In this document: one piece after another, positions 1 through 4,919 of the stretch
Numbering within the stretch: the first letter of the stretch is position 1
How the letters are laid out: each line of letters begins with the position of its first letter
Origin: JARBAK01 sp034472185
GTDB taxonomy: Bacteria > Pseudomonadota > Alphaproteobacteria > Rickettsiales > Midichloriaceae
Assembly: GCA_034472185.1 (NCBI GenBank)
Contig: JARBAK010000007.1
Location: 1 to 7,048, forward strand
Direction: 5' to 3'
Length of the DNA: 7,048 nucleotides
Program-made: the position numbers and the translations under genes
Notes under the pieces: model-generated
Told to the model about the DNA's origin: nothing
The model's database searches: none
What the model saw: the letters and a program-made list of their open reading frames with translations, nothing else

Positions 1-96
1 TATTTTTCTCGCTGATTATATCTTCACGAATTCCTATTTTAAGAGGTTTAGGGCTGTTTTCAAAAAAATCTCAGGATATGTGCGGAATGAATTCAT
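1..96 (-). pseudogene. ProQ/FinO-domain protein fragment, frameshifted, runs off left edge
   Basis: On the minus strand, codons from about 70 down to 1 read FFENSPKPLKIGIREDI, matching the conserved 'PKPLKIGIxxDI' core of the ProQ/FinO RNA-chaperone domain. The preceding YPEIF, which usually comes just before this core, is read in a different frame (ATG at 96-94). The two frames meet at a run of seven T on the minus strand (plus-strand A at 62-68); one extra T would join them into a continuous YPEIFFENSPKPLKIG. Read straight through, one frame meets TGA at 73-71 and the other a stop inside the core. ProQ/FinO proteins bind structured RNA, and FinO-type members control conjugation genes. The rest of the gene is outside the window. 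The family call comes from motif memory; a homopolymer sequencing error could also explain the frameshift. Confidence 0.5.
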
Positions 97-176
97 TAAT
101 CGCTTTTTCTTTTAATGCCCCATCAAGGGCTAATAATACGTTTGATTTTATCTACCTAGTTCCTGTGGGAACTTTT

Positions 177-214
177 GCCAAAAGGTTGCGTTTTATATTC
201 TTTTGGCTTATATT
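177..214 (+). promoter_or_regulatory. Promoter with overlapping inverted repeat for the ParD-like/ParE-like operon
   Basis: A -35-like TTGCGT at 186-191 and a -10-like TATATT at 209-214 (5 of 6 to consensus) are exactly 17 bases apart and end 31 bases before the antitoxin ATG. Perfect 7-base arms, GCCAAAA at 177-183 and TTTTGGC at 201-207, flank the -35 and most of the spacer. That is where an autorepressing antitoxin-toxin complex would bind. The -35 is weak, so the promoter is plausible rather than certain. Confidence 0.4.
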
Positions 215-245
215 GGTGTATAAAGAAACAATTAAGAGTTTTATT

Positions 246-473
246 ATGACTACAAGTTTAAAATTATCTGATAATTTAATCAAAGCAGCTAAGTATCATG
301 CTGAAGTTTACAATCGCTCATTACCAAAGCAGGTAGAATACTGGGCATCCATTGGCAAGATAGCGGAAGAAAATTCTGATTTACCATATTCTTTTATTAA
401 GGATATACTTTTTGCTGTAAAGGAGCATGACAATAAAGAAGTTGAGAGATATACTTTCGATGAGGAGAAATAA
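246..473 (+). CDS. ParD-like type II antitoxin (75 aa)
   Basis: Small antitoxin predicted to neutralise the toxin encoded next to it and, with it, to repress their own promoter. Residues 1-20 (MTTSLKLSDNLIKAAKYHAE) look like the start of a ribbon-helix-helix DNA-binding fold. The central RSLPKQVEYWASIGKIAEEN followed by DLPYSFIKDIL is the signature of the ParD-like antitoxin family (Pfam ParD_like). The acidic tail ending ERYTFDEEK would contact the toxin. I chose the ATG at 246 because the homology begins there; the longer frame starting at 78 adds sequence without antitoxin character. The stop codon TAA shares its last A with the toxin ATG (TAATG), so the pair is translationally coupled. 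Length is normal for the family and no damage is visible. Confidence 0.85.
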   Translation: MTTSLKLSDNLIKAAKYHAEVYNRSLPKQVEYWASIGKIAEENSDLPYSFIKDILFAVKEHDNKEVERYTFDEEK

Positions 474-751
474 TGCAGATTTTACAAACTCTAGGTTTTC
501 AAAGAACTGTAAAAAAGTTACACGCGAAACAAAAGGAGCAACTAGATAAGATTGTAAAAGATATAATTGATGATCCACTAATTGGAGAGCAAAAACGTGG
601 AGACCTTGGCCACGTACGAGTGTTTAAGTTTAAGATGGATAACCAATTGACTTTATTGGCCTATACTTTTGATGTAACTGCATCTGCAATTACTTTACTG
701 GCTCTTGGTGTACATGAAATTTCTACAGAGATCTTAAAAAATAGCGTGTAA
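473..751 (+). CDS. RelE/ParE-family toxin (ParE-like, 92 aa)
   Basis: Toxin partner of the ParD-like antitoxin. Visible family features are LGFQRTVKKLHAKQKEQLDKIV (residues 7-28, two helices), DDPLIGEQKRGDLGHVRVFKF (33-53) and QLTLLAYTF followed by TLLALGVHEIS. The string 'KxGDLxxVRVxKFKMxNQLTLLAY' is typical of the ParE-like toxins that accompany ParD-like antitoxins. RelE/ParE folds either cut mRNA at the ribosome or poison gyrase; the target of this subgroup cannot be told from sequence. The ATG overlaps the antitoxin stop by one base and is preceded by GGAG (464-467). The frame is full length and intact, so the module appears functional. Confidence 0.82.
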   Translation: MQILQTLGFQRTVKKLHAKQKEQLDKIVKDIIDDPLIGEQKRGDLGHVRVFKFKMDNQLTLLAYTFDVTASAITLLALGVHEISTEILKNSV

Positions 752-983
752 AGTTATACTATAGGCAAGAAAAATCCTATTTTGGTACTAGGTGTATTGT
801 AAGAAAAGATTATTAAGTATTAACAATAGCGTAAATTTGAAAGCAATAAGAGTGAATTATGCATGTAAGCAGGGAGAGGGTAATATAGGTAGAGTGATTT
901 CATATATATGTATCTTTTTCACTTATGAATCTACTTTCATAGCGATAAGCAAGTCGAAGTATGGTATAATCGGAGGCAGGTTG
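752..983. other. Intergenic stretch after the toxin; weak hairpin only
   Basis: No reading frame with family resemblance was found on either strand. Just after the toxin stop, ATAGG (761-765) can pair with CCTAT (776-780) and is followed by TTT, a weak terminator candidate. A frame open from 792 to 1118 has unconvincing composition in its first two thirds. Confidence 0.3.
962..970 (+). promoter_or_regulatory. Perfect extended -10 element (TGgTATAAT)
   Basis: TG at 962-963, one base, then TATAAT at 965-970 is a textbook extended -10, which can work without a good -35; none is visible. A transcript would begin near 977, only a few bases before the ATG at 984, so it would lack that frame's GGAGG. 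It would therefore give a leaderless mRNA or a short RNA. In AT-rich DNA this may be chance. Confidence 0.3.
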
Positions 984-1118
984 ATGAAGCATGAGCAAAA
1001 AGCCAAAGGACTAGACATTTCACTCGGCGAGATATTTTACAAGGGAATAGACAACGATAGGTGCAAACTGCGTCTGTCCATGTTACTCCATCCCTACTTA
1101 ATCCAGACGCGATTATAA
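984..1118 (+). CDS. Possible small protein of unknown function (44 aa)
   Basis: I do not recognise this frame. In its favour is a full GGAGG at 972-976 placed seven bases before the ATG at 984. The peptide starts MKHEQKAKGLDISLGEIFYK and is charged, with no membrane segment and no cysteine motif. Against it, the 7-base inverted repeat GCGTCTG/CAGACGC (1070-1076 and 1104-1110) lies inside its 3' part, and minus-strand mini-frames overlap its end. It could be the tail of a decayed gene. Confidence 0.25.
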   Translation: MKHEQKAKGLDISLGEIFYKGIDNDRCKLRLSMLLHPYLIQTRL

Positions 1119-1168
1119 CACACTCCAGAGTACTTATCCCTATGAATCTTCGGATACTCTACACACAT
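1094..1168 (-). CDS. Possible 24-aa peptide with strong ribosome binding site
   Basis: Minus-strand frame starting MCVEYPKIHRDKYSG and ending NRVWIK. The reason to list it is the sequence just upstream of its ATG, TTTGGAGGGAGATT, a very strong Shine-Dalgarno at good spacing. It is the third of three short frames in a row on this strand (1386-1249, 1261-1193, 1168-1094). I cannot assign a family. It may be the remaining 5' end of a larger deleted gene rather than a true mini-gene. Confidence 0.25.
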   Translation of the reverse strand: MCVEYPKIHRDKYSGVCYNRVWIK

Positions 1169-1192
1169 AATCTCCCTCCAAATTGTTTATAA

Positions 1193-1261
1193 TTACTCAA
1201 TTCCCTGGGCTAAGAAAAATAGGATAATAATTCCTATAAACCCTAAAATCAGCAATCGCAT
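1193..1261 (-). CDS. Possible 22-aa hydrophobic membrane peptide
   Basis: Minus-strand frame starting MRLLILGFIG, continuing through an isoleucine/leucine/phenylalanine stretch and ending AQGIE. Nearly the whole peptide is one transmembrane-length hydrophobic segment. It could be a small membrane protein such as a TA-type peptide or a conjugation accessory peptide, or just the signal peptide left from a truncated gene. A stop lies immediately in frame upstream, and no strong ribosome binding site is near. Its start overlaps the end of the 1249-1386 frame by 13 bases. Confidence 0.25.
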   Translation of the reverse strand: MRLLILGFIGIIILFFLAQGIE

Positions 1262-1386
1262 TGTTTTGATGATTTTTTATTACTCTTTTCCTCTTTACAT
1301 AAGGAGATTGCAGCCTCATATACACCGAATACACACTCATCACGCAGAATCCTCAACACGTTTTCCGTATTAACTTCTCCAATTTT
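1249..1386 (-). pseudogene. C-terminal remnant of an unidentified protein
   Basis: Minus-strand frame with coding-like composition: TENVLRILRDECVFGVYEAA, then a lysine/serine-rich tail ending KQCDC. There is no convincing start: the first in-frame methionine is absent and only GTG/TTG codons are available. It begins inside the last codons of vapC in another frame, which suggests vapC was joined next to the tail of an older gene. I do not recognise the family. Confidence 0.25.
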
Positions 1387-1777
1387 CTATACGAAGGCCT
1401 TTTATCTTACGAAATTCTCTAATATTACTGCCAACTAGTATCAACTCTTGATCGATAGCTGTGGCTGCTATCAAAATATCGTACGCTCCTATTAGCTCCC
1501 CAATATCATTGAGGAGCATACGGATATTGGCAGCGACTATTGCTGTAGAATTTGTGAAATCCCATACTGTTACACTATTTATGAATTCATCTGTAACAGT
1601 CTTGACAGCTATAGCTTTTTTACTACTATGCAAGCGTAAAATACTATATTGCATTTCCATAATAGTTATTGCAGAAAGGCAAAAATTATTTGGTGATAAG
1701 CTTTTTATCTTCTGAATAGTATTAGAATTACTTCTGACAAAATCACTTAAAACACAAGTATCCAATAAATATTGCAT
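1370..1777 (-). CDS. vapC: VapC-like PIN-domain toxin (135 aa), intact
   Basis: PIN-domain ribonuclease of the VapC family, which cuts RNA (often tRNA or rRNA) using acidic residues that hold magnesium. The four expected positions are present: D6 in YLLDTCVLSDF, E41 in ITIMEMQYSI, D100 in IGAYDILIAATA, and the GSNIREF block (N118, E121) before GLRIENW. This matches the usual 'TxNxxEFxRVxGLRxENW' ending, and the length is normal. The ATG at 1777 is chosen because homology begins at MQYLLDT. The same frame stays open upstream to a TTG at 1852 and would add 25 residues that look like the lost tail of the antitoxin. Only a weak TAGAG precedes the ATG. The toxin is intact although its antitoxin is broken. 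Confidence 0.85.
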   Translation of the reverse strand: MQYLLDTCVLSDFVRSNSNTIQKIKSLSPNNFCLSAITIMEMQYSILRLHSSKKAIAVKTVTDEFINSVTVWDFTNSTAIVAANIRMLLNDIGELIGAYDILIAATAIDQELILVGSNIREFRKIKGLRIENWRS

Positions 1778-1784
1778 GTATACT

Positions 1785-1857
1785 CTAAAAAATATCACTC
1801 TGTGGATTTTCAGTTCATTCCTCGTTTCTTCAAAACCTCTCCGTTTCTGCAAGCCGT
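1785..1857 (-). pseudogene. Detached C-terminal tail of the VapB antitoxin
   Basis: Starting at about 1901 in the frame shifted from the antitoxin, the minus strand reads YHKRQ, a TGA stop where such antitoxins have tryptophan, AQSIQNFSDINGLQKRRGF, and EETRNELK. 'QW(S/P)xSIQNF…RxELxxP' is the usual end of RHH antitoxins paired with VapC. The frameshift lies in the TA-rich stretch TATATATCAT near 1900. A former stop (TAG at 1787-1785, out of frame today) would have sat seven bases before the vapC ATG. Now the tail runs on in frame into vapC. This reconstruction is inferred from family memory. Confidence 0.55.
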
Positions 1858-2025
1858 TTATATCGCTAAAATTTTGAATAGACTGAGCTCACTGTCTTTT
1901 ATGATATATATTATAAAAGCTCTCACAGCTTCTTGTATAATTGCATTACGACTTTTCTTAGTATTAATAACTATTGTTTCTAGATCTTTAACGAGATTAT
2001 CATTAAGATATATGTTGAAATTCAT
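1858..2025 (-). CDS. VapB-like ribbon-helix-helix antitoxin, truncated (55 aa)
   Basis: N-terminal half of the VapBC antitoxin. MNFNIYLNDNLVKDLE is the DNA-binding strand and KSRNAIIQEAVRAFI (about residues 26-40) the second helix of a ribbon-helix-helix fold. The ATG at 2025 follows GGGAG at ideal spacing (minus strand GTGAAGGGAGTAAT); the longer frame up to 2151 adds no antitoxin-like sequence. After AFIIY the frame turns into KDSELSLFKILAI and stops at 1858. This is out of frame: the expected toxin-binding continuation lies in another frame just downstream (see 1785-1857). The remaining protein could still bind DNA but probably cannot neutralise VapC. Confidence 0.65.
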   Translation of the reverse strand: MNFNIYLNDNLVKDLETIVINTKKSRNAIIQEAVRAFIIYIIKDSELSLFKILAI

Positions 2026-2218
2026 ATTACTCCCTTCACAAATGTACGGCACATAACGCATCACAACATAGCATGTAGAGTGATTCAATCCACATCTTAT
2101 AAAGATACAGCTAAGTGGTTGTTGTATCTGTGAGGGCGCAAAAATATTCACTAGCTATGTATAAGAAAATTACATTGGAGGACTCAAGTCTTAAATGTGG
2201 AAGCAGGGTTGTTGGTAG

Positions 2219-2270
2219 AAAGTGATACCAATCTTCTAATATCTTACCTCATATCAGCTGCTAGATCTGA
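2219..2270 (+). repeat. Diverged direct repeat, copy 1
   Basis: Shares with 2343-2393, in the same order and near-equal spacing, the blocks AAAGTGAT, ATATCTTAC, TATCAGCT and CTGA. Blocks between them differ. The unit is about 52 bases. Confidence 0.5.
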
Positions 2271-2342
2271 GCCCCCTATTTGCTTCCTCGCTAATAGAAA
2301 CGATACTCACTATCTCTCAATACTCTATCTCGTTGTTAGGCA

Positions 2343-2393
2343 AAAGTGATTACGTTTTTCCATATCTTACATTGTATCAGCTAGCAAACCTGA
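2343..2393 (+). repeat. Diverged direct repeat, copy 2
   Basis: Second copy of the repeat at 2219-2270, offset by about 124 bases: AAAGTGAT (2343-2350), ATATCTTAC (2362-2370), TATCAGCT (2375-2382) and CTGA (2390-2393). It may be the trace of an old duplication of a regulatory or coding segment. Confidence 0.5.
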
Positions 2394-2434
2394 AGTATGA
2401 ACTTTGCCCTCGTCCCCTTCTTCCTCTCCGCGCT

Positions 2435-2905
2435 TTACAACTCACAATAATCAGGGGTGCCATGCAAAACAGAGCCATTCGTTCCTAAAGAAGAACTATT
2501 CGTCCCCATCGTAGTATCAAGAGTGGAAGTGCTTATTTCTGATATCGATGTGGTATCGAGAAGAGATGCCCGTACTTCTGATAGAGCCTGTGGTATGATT
2601 AGCTCTTGTACTTCATTATATATTATATAATACACCTTATCTTTAGGTATAATTTGTGACTTAAAGTTAAAAACTTTGTACAGCTCTACAACATTGTATG
2701 CCAACTTCGGATTATTAAGAACAGTAGGGTGTGCTCTTACTATGTCTGATGTTGGTGGAATGTTATTAGGATCTCTAACAATAAATTCCAGCACGCTTTG
2801 ATCTATCTCTCCAATCTTTGAACATAGCTCAGGTATAGCAGTTCTTATTTTCTGAAGTGTTGCTTTTGCTTCTTGAACCTCTTGCTCTTCTTCTTTGCTT
2901 AACAT
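2435..2905 (-). CDS. Hypothetical protein with S/T-rich repetitive tail (156 aa)
   Basis: I do not recognise this protein. Residues 1-30 (MLSKEEEQEVQEAKATLQKI…) are charged and likely helical or coiled-coil. The middle (about 36-110) looks like a small globular domain with FIVRDPNNIPPTSD, AYNVVELYKVFNFKS and KVYYIIYNEVQELI. Residues 114-150 are low complexity with short imperfect repeats: LLDTTS, TLDTTM, GTNSSSL, GTNGSVL. No signal peptide or membrane segment is seen. It is transcribed away from the HExxH protease gene across a 72-base gap, so the two may share control and possibly function, for example as a partner, inhibitor or second effector. That link is inference from position only. The ATG at 2905 has only a weak TAGAG upstream. 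Confidence 0.65.
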   Translation of the reverse strand: MLSKEEEQEVQEAKATLQKIRTAIPELCSKIGEIDQSVLEFIVRDPNNIPPTSDIVRAHPTVLNNPKLAYNVVELYKVFNFKSQIIPKDKVYYIIYNEVQELIIPQALSEVRASLLDTTSISEISTSTLDTTMGTNSSSLGTNGSVLHGTPDYCEL

Positions 2906-2977
2906 ATCAAACTCTAGATTTCGGGTTTATAATGTAATATCATACTTATAGTAACAGTATTTTTTAGAGGAGTAAAT
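2906..2977. promoter_or_regulatory. Divergent promoter region between unknown gene and metalloprotease
   Basis: This 72-base gap must hold both promoters unless one lies inside a gene. On the plus strand there are -10-like TATAAT (2928-2933) and TATAGT nearer the start, without clear -35 partners. AGGAG lies a few bases before the ATG at 2978, a strong ribosome binding site for the protease gene. Exact promoter positions cannot be fixed by eye. Confidence 0.4.
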
Positions 2978-4546
2978 ATGCAAAGAAGAGAGGAATCTTG
3001 GAATAACATGGGAGAATCGAAGCCAGTAAATATATCAGGAGAGAGCATATTGGGACGATTAAAGATTGAATATAAAAAGAAAAAACCGACAATAGAGCTT
3101 AAGGAGCAATGTGGTCATATTGAAAAACCGGCAGATATACCTGGATTAGGAAAGATCACATTTCGTCTTAATCCAGAGCTTTATTTGAATCTTGATATGT
3201 TTTTGAAAGATACTAAGAAAATTATGTCTTTCCATGGCTTTTTGTATCCAAAAACAAGCGTAAATTCTAATTTTAAAATTAATTTAAAAAGAGTTATAGA
3301 AAGCATAGCCTATGTTAATAAGTTAAACACTAAAAAAATTAAAGAAATTTTAGACGATAATATTAAGCGAATTCAGGACTTATTACTCAAATATAAAGAC
3401 ACTGAAGAAGTAAAGTTTTTGCAAAAGATGTTTCTCTCTGTGCCTGAATCTATAAGCAAGCCTAAAATAGTATTAGGGAATGTAGACGAGGATGCAGATG
3501 CAACGTACCGTTCAGATAACAATTCTATATACATAAATGTTGACCAAATAATACGGCGTGTAAAGCGTCCAAATGCGAATCAGGAAATAGAAGCATCCAA
3601 CAAGAATTTAATAGAGGAACTCGCGCACGAATTTTTCCACTACTATGACATAAAAGTTCTAGACCTTAAGGGTAGTGGGAAATTTCTCGAAAAACAGTAC
3701 TACAAAATAGCAGGAGACCACGTTTTTAGAGATAACAATTACGTCTTCACAGTTGCTGATACTATGGAGTCGATTGCCCGAATTATGGAAAGTTTGGAAG
3801 TAGGGCGGATGGACTACTATGCAGGAAAATACTCTCCACGCGCACTTCTTTTGCTACAAGATACGAGGAAATTGAATAAAGCAAGCTTATGTGAAGAGGG
3901 GTTTAAGGATTTTATGTTAGAAGTAATACCAAACATTTTTTCTGTAATCAGTTTTAAGAATGAGAATGATTATAAAAAAGATTTCTCACTATATTTAACA
4001 GCTTCTATGTATGACGAAACGAAAGAAACGTTTGAAGAAAGAAAAAAAACGTTCGATTTTTTGCAGGACTTTTTAAAAGAGTATCAAGATGTACACATCT
4101 TACCTAAGTTTCTTCAAAAGGGGATAGATACTATGGTGATGGCGTATAAAGTAGCACAACAAGAAATAGTAACGCAACAATCACAGGATAAAGCTCAGTC
4201 ATCCTCACACGATGCCGATAAAAACAAGAATACATCATTTCTCCCTCCTATTCTTCCTCCCCAAAAAGTCAAGTCATTAAGCAATACTACTGAGCAATCA
4301 CTCGATCAGCAAAAAACTTACGATAATGAGAAAAAACGAAAAATATTTAGCAAAGAAAAGGAATTAGAAATTCAGAATCAGAGACCTATCTCCATTGATT
4401 ACAACAATATACCTACAATTGGGCAACAGGTGAACGAGGAAGTCAAACTGAACACTACTCAAGATAAGCAACCAAAGCCTATAGTGGGTCAGTTTACAGA
4501 GAAAATACTAAAATCAAATCCTAAAGAAAAATACAACCAAATATGA
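2978..4546 (+). CDS. Predicted zinc metalloprotease (HExxH), putative effector/toxin, 522 aa
   Basis: Large protein with a clear zincin motif: LIEELAHEFFHYYD puts H217, E218 and H221 in HEFFH. Just before it, NSIYINVDQIIRR (182-194) looks like the edge strand that usually precedes this helix. A candidate third zinc ligand is E264 in ADTMESIARIMES, 43 residues after H221. A glutamate on a second helix is the gluzincin arrangement, and in anthrax lethal factor the gap is of similar size. The N-terminal ~60 residues are lysine-rich, and 100-150 is helical. Residues about 395-522 are polar and probably disordered (Q, S, K, N) with a proline stretch FLPPILPPQ. No signal peptide or membrane segment is visible, so it acts in the cytosol or leaves by a specialised secretion system. 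The ATG at 2978 follows AGGAG; ATG 3008 is a weaker alternative. Substrate unknown; subfamily inferred. Confidence 0.75.
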   Translation: MQRREESWNNMGESKPVNISGESILGRLKIEYKKKKPTIELKEQCGHIEKPADIPGLGKITFRLNPELYLNLDMFLKDTKKIMSFHGFLYPKTSVNSNFKINLKRVIESIAYVNKLNTKKIKEILDDNIKRIQDLLLKYKDTEEVKFLQKMFLSVPESISKPKIVLGNVDEDADATYRSDNNSIYINVDQIIRRVKRPNANQEIEASNKNLIEELAHEFFHYYDIKVLDLKGSGKFLEKQYYKIAGDHVFRDNNYVFTVADTMESIARIMESLEVGRMDYYAGKYSPRALLLLQDTRKLNKASLCEEGFKDFMLEVIPNIFSVISFKNENDYKKDFSLYLTASMYDETKETFEERKKTFDFLQDFLKEYQDVHILPKFLQKGIDTMVMAYKVAQQEIVTQQSQDKAQSSSHDADKNKNTSFLPPILPPQKVKSLSNTTEQSLDQQKTYDNEKKRKIFSKEKELEIQNQRPISIDYNNIPTIGQQVNEEVKLNTTQDKQPKPIVGQFTEKILKSNPKEKYNQI

Positions 4547-4563
4547 GTCAGATTAGGTCTGAC
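4547..4563 (+). terminator. Hairpin directly after the metalloprotease stop
   Basis: GTCAGA (4547-4552) and TCTGAC (4558-4563) form a perfect 6-base stem with a 5-base loop, starting at the base after the stop codon. There is no T-run behind it, so it is at best an atypical terminator or an mRNA-stabilising stem. Confidence 0.3.
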
Positions 4564-4646
4564 GCGCATACTGTTTGCTCTGTGCTTAATTCTATAAGGA
4601 GAGCTTATGCTGTAGTTTTTTATATTTCCTACCACTAGTACCAACC

Positions 4647-4880
4647 TCATGCGAGATCAGCTTGAGATTGCAGCGCCAGGATGAGATTTATCATGCCCAG
4701 GATGAATATTTCGATTGCCTGATCACTTAAGTCCTCATTACTTACGATAAAATCGTATGTTACTTCTGACATGATATCGAAGATAGATTTTGATATTTGC
4801 ATTTCTGATGTACGTTCTCAATGAGTTCATCAAAACGACCGTTATGATAAACTTTATAGAAATTTCATTTAGTATGATTT
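4647..4880 (-). pseudogene. Frameshifted remnant of an unrecognised gene
   Basis: On the minus strand one frame reads NFYKVYHNGRFDELIENVHQ (from about 4872 downward). A second frame takes over with MQISKSIFDIMSEVTYDF, then IVSNEDLSDQAIEIFILGMI and a hydrophobic end before the stop at 4647. Together they look like one protein tail split by a frameshift near 4820. The second frame alone (4647-4802) would encode 51 residues from an ATG lacking a ribosome binding site. No family recognised. Confidence 0.35.
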
Positions 4881-4919
4881 TTTATTACAAGAGTGGGTTA
4901 AAATACTGGTTCAGTAAAA

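Larger units (their letters stand above)
2026..2434. other. Non-coding region upstream of vapBC with diverged direct repeat
   Basis: No supported gene. On the minus strand, TTGAAT and TGTGAT with a 17-base gap lie before the vapB start and could be a weak promoter. The rest carries a diverged repeat pair (2219-2270 and 2343-2393) and a pyrimidine-rich stretch. Confidence 0.3.

Noticed and set aside
78..245. N-terminal extension of the ParD-like antitoxin frame
   Set aside because: The added residues do not resemble the family, and the extension would cover the likely promoter and inverted repeat; the ATG at 246 fits.
381..578. Minus-strand 65-aa frame
   Set aside because: It lies opposite the antitoxin and toxin genes, which have clear family motifs.
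1461..1715. Plus-strand 84-aa frame
   Set aside because: Antisense to vapC with no independent support.
1861..1905. TGA read as tryptophan (alternative genetic code)
   Set aside because: The TGA falls where antitoxins have Trp, but the same gene also has a frameshift and the intact genes here show no in-frame TGA, so pseudogene decay is simpler.
1772..2056. Plus-strand 94-aa frame
   Set aside because: Antisense shadow of the VapB region; hydrophobic only because of the AT-rich complement.
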